Assembly: GCA_036871055.1 (NCBI GenBank)
Contig: CP141893.1
Location: 1,612,001-1,676,000, forward strand
Direction: 5' to 3'
DNA from: Bisbaumannia sp015645095
Lineage (GTDB): Bacteria; Pseudomonadota; Gammaproteobacteria; Pseudomonadales; Halomonadaceae
Length of the DNA: 64,000 nt
Shown: in pieces, positions 9,262-18,230 of the stretch
Position numbering within the stretch: position 1 is the stretch's first letter
How the letters are laid out: every line of letters begins with the position of its first letter
Program-made: the position numbers and the translations under genes
The notes under the pieces: generated by a model
Databases searched by the model: none
What the model saw: the letters and a program-made list of their open reading frames with translations, nothing else
Told to the model about the DNA's origin: nothing

Positions 9262-9308
9262 CCTGAAACGACGCTCGCCCCGCCCCGCGGGGCGAGCGTC
9301 GTTTCGGG
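9262..9308 (+). terminator. Strong inverted repeat after metZ
   Basis: Arms of about 18 bases (GAAACGACGCTCGCCCCG and its complement) surround a loop of a few bases, 18 nt after the metZ stop. The distal arm ends in GTTTC, a short T run. It is a probable intrinsic terminator of the cvpA-purF-metZ block. Confidence 0.75.
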
Positions 9309-9435
9309 CAGCGAAGGAAAAGTTCCCCGATCACTGTTTCCTTGCGGGAAATAATCCCTTTACCCATCCTGGGGATGCATCCCGCTCCTCGAGTGATTAA
9401 GCTTCGCCTTATCATTTGTCGAGAGGACGCCGAGG

Positions 9436-9981
9436 ATGTGGCGCAATCACCGTAGCGGCTGGGGCTGGATCACCATCGCCATGCACTGGGTCAGTGCCGT
9501 GGGGATCATCGGGCTCTTCGTGCTGGGCTGGTGGATGACCGACCTCGGCTACTATGACGCCTGGTATAACCTGGCGCCCTGGTGGCACCGCTCCCTGGGC
9601 ATGTTGCTGCTGGGGCTGACCCTGGCCCGGTTGGTCTGGCGCCTGGTCCAGCCGGCGCCCCGGGTGCCCGGCGGCCGGCTCGAGCGCCTGGCCGCCCACC
9701 TCGGCCATATCGGCCTCTACGGGCTGATGCTCACGGTGATGGTCAGCGGCTACCTGATCTCCACCGCTCGTGGCCGGGGCATCGACGTCTTCGGCTGGTT
9801 CGAGGTGCCGGCGCTGATCAGCGGCCTGCCCAACCAGGCGGCCCTCGCCGGCGAGGTGCACTGGTATAGCGCCCTGGCGCTGATGATCCTGGCCGGCCTG
9901 CATGCCCTGGCCGCGCTCAAGCACCACTTCCTCGATCGCCATGATGTCCTGGCACGCATGCTGGTGGCGCGTTCTCGCTGA
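9436..9981 (+). CDS. Cytochrome b561 family protein
   Basis: 181 residues with four predicted membrane helices. Histidines in helix regions (IAMHWVSAVG, APWWHRSLGML, LHALAALKHHFLDRHD) fit the b-type haem ligands of the bacterial b561/CybB family. These inner-membrane proteins move electrons between the quinone pool and other acceptors, including superoxide. A YceI-family periplasmic protein follows about 70 nt downstream, a frequent pairing in proteobacteria, so the two may act together on an isoprenoid quinone-linked function. Confidence 0.9.
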   Translation: MWRNHRSGWGWITIAMHWVSAVGIIGLFVLGWWMTDLGYYDAWYNLAPWWHRSLGMLLLGLTLARLVWRLVQPAPRVPGGRLERLAAHLGHIGLYGLMLTVMVSGYLISTARGRGIDVFGWFEVPALISGLPNQAALAGEVHWYSALALMILAGLHALAALKHHFLDRHDVLARMLVARSR

Positions 9982-10051
9982 CCTTCACCCCTCGAGATGG
10001 CGCCGTTCGGCGGCGCCGGATCGTTTCGTATCAAACCGCAAGGAGAGACCC

Positions 10052-10633
10052 ATGCTGAAGAAGACCGCCCTGGCCACCCTGGCCGCCGCTTCCCTGATTC
10101 CCCTCAGCCAGGCCCAGGCCGCCGACTACGTGATCGATACCGAAGGGCAGCATGCCTTCGTGCAGTTCAAGATCAACCACCTGGGCTACTCCTATATCCT
10201 CGGCAACTTCGAGCGCTTCGAGGGTGAATTTCACTACGACGCCGATGCCCCCGAGGCGTCCAGCGTCGCCATGGAAGTGCAGGTGAACAGCCTCAACACC
10301 AACCATGCCGAACGCGATCGTCACTTCCTCAGCGATGACTTCCTGAGCGCCGACAGCTACCCCACCGCGACCTTCGTCTCCACCGGTTTCGAGCCCAATG
10401 GCGAGGGCGAGGGCGTGCTCAGCGGCGAACTGACCCTCAAGGGGCAGACCCAGGACATCGAGATGCCGGTGACCCTGATGGGCGAGGGCGAGGATCCCTG
10501 GGGCAATTACCGCGCCGGCTTCGAGGGCAGCACCACCCTGACCCTGGCCGATTACGGTATCGACATGAGCGCCTTCCCGGAGGTGATGCAGGAGCTCGAG
10601 CTCTACGTCACCTTCGAGGGCATTCGCCAGTAA
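10052..10633 (+). CDS. YceI family periplasmic lipid-binding protein
   Basis: 193 residues with a Sec signal peptide (MLKKTALATLAAASLIPLSQAQA, cleavage after QAQA) and the YceI lipocalin-like domain. DYVIDTEGQHAFVQFKINHLG, NSLNTNHAERDRHFLSDDF and YPTATFVSTGF are typical. Family members bind long isoprenoid quinone-like lipids in a beta-barrel. The start at 10052 follows AAGGAGA at 10039-10045. It forms a pair with the b561 gene and ends at a bidirectional terminator. Confidence 0.93.
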   Translation: MLKKTALATLAAASLIPLSQAQAADYVIDTEGQHAFVQFKINHLGYSYILGNFERFEGEFHYDADAPEASSVAMEVQVNSLNTNHAERDRHFLSDDFLSADSYPTATFVSTGFEPNGEGEGVLSGELTLKGQTQDIEMPVTLMGEGEDPWGNYRAGFEGSTTLTLADYGIDMSAFPEVMQELELYVTFEGIRQ

Positions 10634-10650
10634 GCGGGCATGCCCCCAGC

Positions 10651-10690
10651 AAAAAATTCGCCGGCTCCTTAGGGAGCCGGCGTTTTTTTA
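10651..10690. terminator. Bidirectional intrinsic terminator (YceI / dioxygenase)
   Basis: Ten-base arms CGCCGGCTCC and GGAGCCGGCG flank TTAG. A T-run follows on the plus strand and an A-run precedes, so it can end transcription from both convergent genes. Confidence 0.92.
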
Positions 10691-10700
10691 TTGCTGACGG

Positions 10701-11492
10701 TTATTGGGGATCGAGCACGGCATCCGGGAAGAAGCGCTTGAGCATCTTGTTCTGGAAGGGATCCACGAAGCGACTGTTGATGATGACGATAAAGCGCTCG
10801 AAGGGGGCCTCAGGCGCCACCTGGTGCAGGGCATCGGCGCTATGGAAGAGCCGGTCGTCGCGCAGATGGAGGATCTCCCCCGGAGCCAGGGTATGTTCCA
10901 TCAATACCCGGCTGCCCGCCTTGTCGGCATAGAGTCGGCTGGTGCCGCCGGCCACGTTGTCGCGATTGAGCACCAGGATGCTCAGGAAGCGGCAGCCGTC
11001 GGCATGGATGCCCTGGCCCTGGAGGGGGTCATGGGTGCCTTTGCCGCGCACCCCGGTGATCTGCATCAGGATCGGTTCCTTGGGGCCGAGGCCCCAGAGG
11101 CGTGCCCAGTGGCGCACGAAATCGTGCACATCGGCGCGTTCCAGGAACTCTTCCTCCAGGCTCGGGTAATAGCGCAGCTTGTCGGCCATGCTTTCGGCAT
11201 CGTTGAAGCGGCCCCCCTGAGCCATGGGGCAGTCGCCCATGACCTCGACCTCGCCATCCTCGGCCACCGAGAGCCAGGCCATGCGCTTCCAGCGGCGGTT
11301 GACGTAGGGGTCCCGGGGCAGGGTGGCCAGGAAGGTCCCCCAGGCATCCAGGTCGAGGCGTGGCGAGAGGTCGGTGACGCACCAGTCCTGGTGAGACAGG
11401 GTCTGGGTGACCTCGGGCTGCCAGTAGGGGGTGGGGCTCTCGCTGATCAGGGTCGAGAGATCGAAGCCGTGCTTGAGGCTTTCCTGTTTCAT
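10701..11492 (-). CDS. 2-oxoglutarate/Fe(II) dioxygenase family protein (amino-acid hydroxylase-like)
   Basis: 263 residues of the 2OG-Fe(II) oxygenase family that includes the Bacillus isoleucine 4-hydroxylase. The iron ligands are visible as HxD in GQGIHADGCRFLS and a distal His in RDDRLFHSADALHQV or its neighbour; the 2-oxoglutarate arginine is probably in FERFIVIINSRFVDP. Cytoplasmic, no signal peptide. It stands alone and converges on the YceI gene across a shared terminator. The family hydroxylates free amino acids, but the substrate here cannot be deduced; osmolyte-related hydroxylation is a guess only. Confidence 0.8.
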   Translation of the reverse strand: MKQESLKHGFDLSTLISESPTPYWQPEVTQTLSHQDWCVTDLSPRLDLDAWGTFLATLPRDPYVNRRWKRMAWLSVAEDGEVEVMGDCPMAQGGRFNDAESMADKLRYYPSLEEEFLERADVHDFVRHWARLWGLGPKEPILMQITGVRGKGTHDPLQGQGIHADGCRFLSILVLNRDNVAGGTSRLYADKAGSRVLMEHTLAPGEILHLRDDRLFHSADALHQVAPEAPFERFIVIINSRFVDPFQNKMLKRFFPDAVLDPQ

Positions 11493-11780
11493 GGGTCTAT
11501 CCTCGCTGGGAAGTGCCGCCGGGTGGCGGCATCAGGGTGGGAGCCGTTGCCGTAGCAACAGCTAAAGCGTGAAAACAAGTGATACGAAATGTCAAAGAAA
11601 TGTATCTAAGGAGTGGTTTCCCAGGAGGCGACCGGAGGATCCCATGGCCGATGTCGCTGCGTTGGAGAGGCGCCAGGCGAATGCTCGGCGACCTGCTAGG
11701 TTAAGTAAGAAGGAGTCCACGCGATCCGGGCGCAATGCGGTAGAATTGCGCTTTTCATTGACCCTGAGTGGATAAGACTC
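11493..11780. other. Divergent intergenic region, no gene seen
   Basis: 288 bp separate the divergent dioxygenase and GGDEF-EAL genes. It is locally less GC-rich (around 11560-11620 and 11690-11770) and must hold both promoters, but I could not single out a convincing -35/-10 pair. The short open frames inside have atypical codon use and are not believed to be genes. Confidence 0.5.
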
Positions 11781-13724
11781 GTGCCGGAAAAGTCCCGCCC
11801 TTTCCACGGCCCTTCGGCCGGCTGGCTGTGCCTGGAATCCTTGCTGCTAGCGGGATTGCTGCTGGGGTTCCTGGCTCTCGGCGTCTATGCCTGGCCGGCG
11901 CCACTGATGAGCCTGGTGGCGGTGGCGGGCGTGCTGGGCTCGTCGCTGCTGCTATGTCGCTGGCAGGGCCGTCGCCGTCCTGTCGAGGCATCGCGGCAGC
12001 TGGTGGATGTGCAGCGTCGTCACAGCGAGAGCGAGCAGCGCTTTCGTGCCCTGCTGGAGAGCCTGCCCAAGGTGGCGGTGCAGGGCTATGACCGGCAGCG
12101 ACGGGTGATCTACTGGAACGCCGCCAGCACCCGGCTCTACGGGTACCTGCCGGAGGAGGCCCAGGGGCAGCTACTGGAGGACCTGATCATCCCCGATGCG
12201 ATGCGCGAGGGCGTGATCCAGGCCCACCATGCCTGGGTGGAGCGGGGCGTCGAGATCCCGGCCTCGGAGCTCGAGCTGCGCCACAAGTCCGGTGCTCCGG
12301 TGGCGGTCTTCTCCCACCATGTGATGCTCGGCGAGCAGACCGAGGACCCGCTGATGTTCTGCGTCGACGTCGATCTTTCGGTACAGAAGCAGGCCCACCG
12401 TGATCTGGAGTTCGTGACTCGCTTCGACACCCTGACCCTCTTGCCCAATCGCCGCGCCTTCGAGACCGAGCTGGAGGAGCAGCTGGAAGTCTGCCGCCGC
12501 CAGGCTCATGGCCTGGCGGTGCTGTTTATCGACCTGGACGGCTTCGCCGAGATCAATGACGCCCAGGGCTATGCCCAGGGGGACATGCTGCTGCGTCAGG
12601 TGGCGCGTCGGCTGCGCAACTGCCAGCGTAGCTCCGATCTCTTGTCGCGCTTCGGCAGCGACGAGTTCGTGATGGCCTTCGGGCAGCTGCGGGACGACAG
12701 CGATGCCATGCGCCTGGTGGACAAGGTGCTGCATGCCTTCCTGCTGCCCTTCCAGGTGGGGGAGCGAGAGGTGCATATCACCGCCAGCCTGGGAATCGGC
12801 CTGTTTCCCGATAACGGCACCACGGCCCTGGAGCTGATCCACAATGCCGACGTGGCCAAGAATCGTGCCAAGCTCTCCGCCACCCAGCACTACTGGTTCT
12901 TCAATCAGAAGTTGCAGGACGAGCTGGTTCACGAGCATCAGATGGTGGAACGCCTGCAGCAGGCGTTGCGCCTGGGCGAGTTGCAGCTCTTCTACCAGCC
13001 CCAGGTATCGGCGGTGAGCGGCCGGGTGGAGCAGGTGGAGGCGCTGCTGCGCTGGTTCCCCCGGGAGGGGGGCGTGGTATCACCGGCGGAGTTCATCCCG
13101 GTGGCGGAGCGCTCCCAGCTGATCGAGCGCATCGGCGACTGGGTGATCGAGGAGGCCTGCCGCCAGCGCGCCGAGTGGAAGGCCGAGGGCCTCGAGGAGT
13201 ATCGCATCGATATCAACCTCTCCGGACGCCAGGTGGCCCATCCGGAGCTCTTTACCCGGCTGGAGGCGGCGCTGGAGCGCCATGGCCTGGAGCCCAGCGA
13301 CATCGGCATCGAGCTCACCGAGAACGTGCTGATCAAGGCCAATACCGGCCTGCTCGACAACCTGCGGCGCCTCTATCATCGCGGCATGAAGATCGCCATC
13401 GATGACTTCGGCACCGGCTACTCCTCACTGAGCTACTTGAAGCTCTTCCCGGTGACCGCCCTCAAGGTGGATCGCAGCTTCGTCCACGATGCCCCGGATC
13501 AGCCCAGCGACCGGGCGATCATGGCCGCGGCGGTGTTCATCGGCCACCAACTGGGCCTGGAGGTAGTGGCCGAGGGGGTCGAGAACGAGGAGCAGCTGGA
13601 GCTGGTGCGGGAGCTGGGCTGTGACCTGGTGCAGGGCTACTACTGCTTCAAGCCGATGAGCGCCGACGATGCCCGCCGCCTGCTGGGGGCCCTGGTCATC
13701 GATGGGGATGGCCTGACCAACTGA
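11781..13724 (+). CDS. Membrane PAS-GGDEF-EAL protein (cyclic di-GMP turnover)
   Basis: 647 residues from a GTG start. Two N-terminal membrane helices (about 14-36 and 40-58) precede a PAS domain (about 86-200), a GGDEF domain (about 205-370) and an EAL domain (about 385-640). The cyclase signature is GSDEF (RFGSDEF), a variant of GGDEF. The EAL side looks complete: QVEALLRW, ENVLIK, DDFGTGYSSLSYLK and VAEGVEN. It is therefore expected to hydrolyse c-di-GMP, with the GGDEF domain active or serving as a GTP-binding regulator. The signal sensed by the PAS domain is unknown. Confidence 0.92.
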   Translation: MPEKSRPFHGPSAGWLCLESLLLAGLLLGFLALGVYAWPAPLMSLVAVAGVLGSSLLLCRWQGRRRPVEASRQLVDVQRRHSESEQRFRALLESLPKVAVQGYDRQRRVIYWNAASTRLYGYLPEEAQGQLLEDLIIPDAMREGVIQAHHAWVERGVEIPASELELRHKSGAPVAVFSHHVMLGEQTEDPLMFCVDVDLSVQKQAHRDLEFVTRFDTLTLLPNRRAFETELEEQLEVCRRQAHGLAVLFIDLDGFAEINDAQGYAQGDMLLRQVARRLRNCQRSSDLLSRFGSDEFVMAFGQLRDDSDAMRLVDKVLHAFLLPFQVGEREVHITASLGIGLFPDNGTTALELIHNADVAKNRAKLSATQHYWFFNQKLQDELVHEHQMVERLQQALRLGELQLFYQPQVSAVSGRVEQVEALLRWFPREGGVVSPAEFIPVAERSQLIERIGDWVIEEACRQRAEWKAEGLEEYRIDINLSGRQVAHPELFTRLEAALERHGLEPSDIGIELTENVLIKANTGLLDNLRRLYHRGMKIAIDDFGTGYSSLSYLKLFPVTALKVDRSFVHDAPDQPSDRAIMAAAVFIGHQLGLEVVAEGVENEEQLELVRELGCDLVQGYYCFKPMSADDARRLLGALVIDGDGLTN

Positions 13725-13790
13725 CGCGACCTGCCGCGGAGGGGGGAGAGGCGTTACACTAGCCGGCTAACGTTTCATCCCGGAGCCGAC

Positions 13791-15140
13791 GTGTCCGTAT
13801 CCACCACCGCCTCGCCGAGCCTGGCCCGCCAGCTCTGGCGCCAGACCTGGCCGATGACCCTCGGGGTGCTGGCCCTGCTGGGTTTCCAGCTCACCGACAG
13901 CGCCTTTATCGCCCGCCTGGGGACCGCCCCCCTGGCGGCCCAGGCCTATACCTTTCCCCTCAGCTTCCTGATCATCGGCATCCAGGTGGGCCTGGGTATC
14001 GCCATCGCCGCGCTGATCTCTCGTGCCCTGGGTGCCGGCGAGACCCAGCGGGCCCGCCGCCTGGGCAGCCTGGTGCTGCTACTGGGCGCCGCCGTGCTGG
14101 GGGGCCTGGCGCTGCTGCTGTGGTGGCTCCAGGTGCCGGTCTTCACCCTGCTGGGGGCCGATGACCTCACCCTGGGGTTGATCCGCGCCTACTGGGCGCC
14201 GCAACTGCTGGCCGCCTGGCTGGGGGCCCTGCTCTATTTCGGCTATAGCCTCTTCCGCGCCCATGGCGACACCCGCCTGCCCGGCAAGCTGATGGTGGTG
14301 ACCAGCCTGGCCAACCTGGTGCTGGATCCGTTGCTGATCTTCGGCCTAGGCCCCTGGGAGGGCTGGGGCCTGCCCGGGGCCGCCTGGGCCTCGGTGCTGG
14401 CCTTCGCCCTGGGCCTGGTCATCGTGGCGCGCCGCTTGACCGGCCGGGCCTGGCTCACCGTCGAGGGGTTGGTCGAGGAGGCGCGGCGCTCGATCCGACC
14501 CTTCCTGGGGATCGCCGGGCCGGCCATGGTCGGGCAGATGATGCCGCCCCTGGCGGCCATGCTGGCGATCGCCGTGGTGGCCACCCTGGGGGAGGCCAGC
14601 GTGGCCGCCTGGGGCCTGGCCAGTCGCCTGGAGACCCTCTCCCTGGTAGTGGTGCTGGCGCTGACCATGTCGCTGCCCCCCTGGCTAGGGCGTTGCTATG
14701 GTGCCGGCGACTGGGCCCAGGTCGATCGTCTGATCCGCCTGGCGGTGCGGGTGGTGGTGGGCTGGCAACTGGTCCTGGGTGGCCTGCTGGCCCTGCTCGC
14801 GCCCTGGGTGGCGGCGGGCCTCTCCGGCAACCCCGAGGTCCAGGAGGACCTGGCCCTGCTGATTCGCTTCTTGCTGCCCAGCTATGCGCTGCTGGGACTG
14901 TGCATGCTGATGGTCTCGGCGGGCAATGCCCTGGGCTGGCCGCTGCGTTCCATGCTGATGTCGGCGGCACGTCTCTTTCTCTGCTATCTGCCCTGCCTGT
15001 GGCTGGGGGCACGGCTGGGGGATCTGGTGGGCCTGGCGGCGGGGGCCGCCCTGGGCAACCTGCTGGCCGGGGCCCTGGCCTGGCAGTGGAGTCGGCGCCT
15101 GCTGCGGGCTCGCATGAATCGTCTGGTGGAAACTATTTAA
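13791..15140 (+). CDS. MATE family efflux transporter
   Basis: 449 residues with about 12 hydrophobic segments arranged as two homologous halves, the MATE/DinF/NorM fold. The N-terminal LGFQLTDSAFIARLGTAPLAAQAYTF region is typical. Such proteins export cationic drugs or metabolites in exchange for Na+ or H+. It starts at GTG 13791, shortly after the GGDEF-EAL gene on the same strand. Substrate unknown. Confidence 0.88.
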   Translation: MSVSTTASPSLARQLWRQTWPMTLGVLALLGFQLTDSAFIARLGTAPLAAQAYTFPLSFLIIGIQVGLGIAIAALISRALGAGETQRARRLGSLVLLLGAAVLGGLALLLWWLQVPVFTLLGADDLTLGLIRAYWAPQLLAAWLGALLYFGYSLFRAHGDTRLPGKLMVVTSLANLVLDPLLIFGLGPWEGWGLPGAAWASVLAFALGLVIVARRLTGRAWLTVEGLVEEARRSIRPFLGIAGPAMVGQMMPPLAAMLAIAVVATLGEASVAAWGLASRLETLSLVVVLALTMSLPPWLGRCYGAGDWAQVDRLIRLAVRVVVGWQLVLGGLLALLAPWVAAGLSGNPEVQEDLALLIRFLLPSYALLGLCMLMVSAGNALGWPLRSMLMSAARLFLCYLPCLWLGARLGDLVGLAAGAALGNLLAGALAWQWSRRLLRARMNRLVETI

Positions 15141-15311
15141 AAACACTGTTCTATAAAAATATTAAACCGGATTGTCTTGGATATTTAACGTTAAGGCATA
15201 ATGAAAGATTAATATTTGGAATATTTTTCTGTCTTCATCGACCTATACTGCGGCCATTGCGCCGGCAGTCGCCGGCCAACCCGAACAATGGCATGACAAG
15301 AGGGGTAGGCG
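15141..15311 (+). promoter_or_regulatory. AT-rich regulatory region upstream of dadA
   Basis: The stretch 15131-15250 is strikingly AT-rich against the surrounding GC-rich DNA, with runs such as AATATTTTTCTG around 15220-15231 that resemble an Lrp-type site (consensus YAGHAWATTWTDCTR). Possible -35/-10 elements are TTGGAT and TAATGA 16 bp apart near 15178-15205. E. coli dadA is Lrp-controlled, so the reading is plausible but untested. Confidence 0.45.
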
Positions 15312-16571
15312 ATGAAGGTCCTGATTCTCGGCAGCGGCGTCGTAGGTGTTACCAGCGCATACTATCTGGCCCGTCAGGGGCATGAGGTCACGGTGGTCGA
15401 CCGCCAGGAGGCGCCGGCCATGGAGACCAGCTACGGCAACGCCGGTCAGGTCTCCTTCGGCTTCTCTTCCCCCTGGGCCGCGCCGGGGATTCCCCAGAAG
15501 GCGGTGAAGTGGATGTTCCAGGAGCACGCCCCGCTGAAGATCCAGCCCAAGATGGATCCGGCCATGGCGCGCTTCATGATGCAGATGTTCAACAACTGCA
15601 CCGCCGACCGCTATGCGGTGAACAAGGAGCGCATGGTGCGGGTGGCGGAGTACAGCCGCCACTGCATCGATACCCTGCGTGCCGAGACGGGCATCCGCTA
15701 CGAGGATCGCCAGCGTGGCCTGCTGCAGCTGTTCCGCCATGACTATCAGGTGGAGGCCGTGGCCAAGGACATGAAGGTGCTCGAGCAGTGCGGCGTGCGT
15801 CACGACCTGCTCGACGCCGAGCAGATCAAGGCGGTGGAGCCGGCCCTCAACCGGGTGCCGGGTAAGTTCGTTGGCGGCCTGCACCTGCCCGATGACCAGA
15901 CCGGCGATTGCCACCTCTTCACCAACCGCCTGGCCGACTACTGTCGCGACCAGCTCGGTGTCGAGTTCCGCTTCGGTGTGACCATCGAGCGTATCAAGCG
16001 CAGCGCCGGCCGGGTGGAGAGCGTGGTGACCAGCGCCGGCGAGCTCACCGCCGACGCCTATGTGGTCTGCCTGGGCAGCTTCTCACCGATGCTGGTCAAG
16101 GACCTGGACATTCGCCTGCCCATCTACCCGGTCAAGGGCTACAGCCTGACCATCCCGGTGGTGGACGATGGCGGCGCCCCCCAGTCCACGGTGATGGACG
16201 AGACCTTCAAGGTGGCGATCTCGCGCTTCGACGACCGCATCCGGGTCGGCGGCACCGCCGAGCTGGCCTCCTACGACCTGAGCCTGCTGGAGAAGCGCCG
16301 CGCCACCATCAGCATGGTGGTGAAGGACGTCTTCCCCGAGGGCGGCGACATGGCCCGGGCGGAATTCTGGACCGGCCTGCGCCCCATGACCCCGGACTCC
16401 ACGCCGATCATCGGCGGCACCCGGTACGACAACCTGTGGCTCAACACCGGCCATGGCACCCTGGGCTGGACCATGAGTTGCGGCTCCGGCCAGCTGCTCG
16501 CCGACCTGATGGGCGGGCGCAGCCCCGGCATTGACCCCAAGGGACTGGACGTGGCCCGCTACGCGGCCTGA
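15312..16571 (+). CDS. dadA: D-amino acid dehydrogenase small subunit (DadA)
   Basis: 419 residues. It is an FAD-dependent, inner-membrane-associated enzyme that oxidises D-amino acids, chiefly D-alanine, to 2-oxo acids and feeds electrons to the quinone pool. The N-terminal dinucleotide fold is VLILGSGVVGVTSAYYLA, followed by ETSYGNAGQVSFGFSSPW. The C-terminal FAD segment is LWLNTGHGTLGWTMSCGSG. No alanine racemase gene is adjacent. A perfect palindromic terminator follows. Confidence 0.95.
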   Translation: MKVLILGSGVVGVTSAYYLARQGHEVTVVDRQEAPAMETSYGNAGQVSFGFSSPWAAPGIPQKAVKWMFQEHAPLKIQPKMDPAMARFMMQMFNNCTADRYAVNKERMVRVAEYSRHCIDTLRAETGIRYEDRQRGLLQLFRHDYQVEAVAKDMKVLEQCGVRHDLLDAEQIKAVEPALNRVPGKFVGGLHLPDDQTGDCHLFTNRLADYCRDQLGVEFRFGVTIERIKRSAGRVESVVTSAGELTADAYVVCLGSFSPMLVKDLDIRLPIYPVKGYSLTIPVVDDGGAPQSTVMDETFKVAISRFDDRIRVGGTAELASYDLSLLEKRRATISMVVKDVFPEGGDMARAEFWTGLRPMTPDSTPIIGGTRYDNLWLNTGHGTLGWTMSCGSGQLLADLMGGRSPGIDPKGLDVARYAA

Positions 16572-16605
16572 TCACCACTCCGAATAGCCGCTGTCCCGAA
16601 ACACG

Positions 16606-16635
16606 AACGGCCCCGCCAAATTTGGCGGGGCCGTT
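16606..16635. terminator. Perfect 30-bp palindromic bidirectional terminator
   Basis: Fifteen-base arms (AACGGCCCCGCCAAA and its exact complement) meet without a spacer between the convergent dadA and permease genes, with a short T run on each side. In RNA the AAATTT centre would form the loop. Confidence 0.85.
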
Positions 16636-16659
16636 TGCGTTGGGGCATTTGCCCAAGGG

Positions 16660-18162
16660 TTAGTCGCCGGAGGGCAGGGGACGCTCCTGCTTGGCGCCCT
16701 GGAAGGCGAAGTAAGCAAAGAAGGCCGCCATCACCACATAGCCCAGGGCGAAGTCCGGGGCGGCATTGAAGGCCAGCTTGGGAGCGTGCATCAGCCCCAC
16801 GAAGGAGAAGCCCGCCGCCACCAGGGCGAAGGCCGCGGCGCGGCGGAACTGCTGGTCGATCACCGAGACGGTCATGGCGCCGAGCATGATGGCGGTGAAC
16901 ATGGCGCCCTGGCCCAGGGGCACGATGCCGCTGGAGATGCCGGCCACCGTCTCCTCGGCGGCGCGGCCGAAGCGGGTCATCACGTAGTTGGCGAAGTAGG
17001 GCAGCATGGCCAGGGCCACCGCCGGATAGTAGCGGGTGTCGTTGGTCTGGAAGGCAGTGGCGATCATCGACATGCCGACGAAGACCAGGATCGGCGCCAC
17101 CACCGAGACCGGGATGATGGCCGCCAGGACGGCGATCAGGCCGAACATGGTGGCGATGGCATAGACGGCCCCATTGAGGATGCTGTAGCCACGCCCGGCC
17201 CCCATCCACTTGGCCCCCACGGTGGCGATATAGACCGTGGTGGGGAAGACCCCACCGAACAGGGCGCCGAGCATGGTGCCCACGCCATCCACCGCCTGAC
17301 ACTCGCGGACGTCATAGCGGTCACCGGCGGCCTCCATCGCCTCCACGTTGTTCATGGTCTCGATGGCGTTGTAGAGGGTGATCGGCAGTACCACGGTGAG
17401 GATCGCCAGCATGCTGGTGAAGAGCAGTCCCAGCCCCTCGAACCAGGCCATGTTGGGCAGCAGCGGATAGAAGCCCAGGTGGGTGAAGGCGTCGCTGAAC
17501 TGGCCCTCCTCGGTGGCGCCGATCAGGTAGGCCAGCACCGAGCCGATGATGATGGCGAACAGCGAGGTGGGCAGCCGGAAGGGCATGGCCACCCGGGCCA
17601 CCAGGCCGACGATGATGATCGCCAGCACCAGCAGGCCCACCACCGGTATCTCCAGGGTCTTGAAGAGCATCTCGCCGGCGATAAAGGTCAATGCCACCCC
17701 GGCCACGGCGCCCAGCATGGCGGCCCGCGGCAGGTTGCGCTGCACCCAGCGGCCGACCAGGCTGATCACCGCCTCGATGGCGCCACTGATAAAGCAGGCC
17801 GCCACGGCCACTTTCCAGGCCAGCTCGGCGTCGCCGGTCAACTGCTTGGCGGGTAGCAGCACGCCGAACAGGAAGACGAACATCACCGGAGTGGAGATGC
17901 CGTAGGAGAGGGCGGTGACGTCGGCGCGGTTCTCCTTGCGAGCCAGGCGCGCGGCGCTATAGGCGTAGTAGAAGTTGCCCACCATCACCGCCACGGCGGC
18001 ACCGGGCAGCACCTGGCCGAAGACGATGGAGGCCGGGAAGCCCAGGCCCAACATGGTGATGGCGATGATCACGAAGTTGGCAATATTGTTCTGGAAGAGG
18101 GCGAAGAAGGCATCGGTGTCCTCCTTCTTGTACCAGGGGTAATGCACGGCGGGGGTGGTCAT
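16660..18162 (-). CDS. NCS2-like nucleobase permease (xanthine/uracil/AzgA-like)
   Basis: 500 residues, about 12-14 membrane helices. The sequence has the NCS2 arrangement, with an early GISTPVMFVFLFGVLL segment, TLYNAIETMNNVEAMEAAGD and FGGVFPTTVYIATVGAKW, which resembles the hydrophilic substrate/cation region of purine and uracil permeases. It probably imports a nucleobase by cation symport, but the branch is divergent and the exact substrate cannot be assigned. It is monocistronic, converging on dadA, with a TetR/RutR-like operator candidate upstream. Confidence 0.8.
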   Translation of the reverse strand: MTTPAVHYPWYKKEDTDAFFALFQNNIANFVIIAITMLGLGFPASIVFGQVLPGAAVAVMVGNFYYAYSAARLARKENRADVTALSYGISTPVMFVFLFGVLLPAKQLTGDAELAWKVAVAACFISGAIEAVISLVGRWVQRNLPRAAMLGAVAGVALTFIAGEMLFKTLEIPVVGLLVLAIIIVGLVARVAMPFRLPTSLFAIIIGSVLAYLIGATEEGQFSDAFTHLGFYPLLPNMAWFEGLGLLFTSMLAILTVVLPITLYNAIETMNNVEAMEAAGDRYDVRECQAVDGVGTMLGALFGGVFPTTVYIATVGAKWMGAGRGYSILNGAVYAIATMFGLIAVLAAIIPVSVVAPILVFVGMSMIATAFQTNDTRYYPAVALAMLPYFANYVMTRFGRAAEETVAGISSGIVPLGQGAMFTAIMLGAMTVSVIDQQFRRAAAFALVAAGFSFVGLMHAPKLAFNAAPDFALGYVVMAAFFAYFAFQGAKQERPLPSGD

Positions 18163-18230
18163 AGTGGCCTCGTTTTATTGGACGTTGTGCAAGGCAAAGG
18201 CTTGATTAGCGGAGTCAGTCTGACCTAGAA

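Noticed and set aside
11569..11807. Two short overlapping open frames between the dioxygenase and GGDEF-EAL genes
   Set aside because: They overlap on opposite strands, have atypical codon use and no ribosome-binding site, and lie where divergent promoters are expected.
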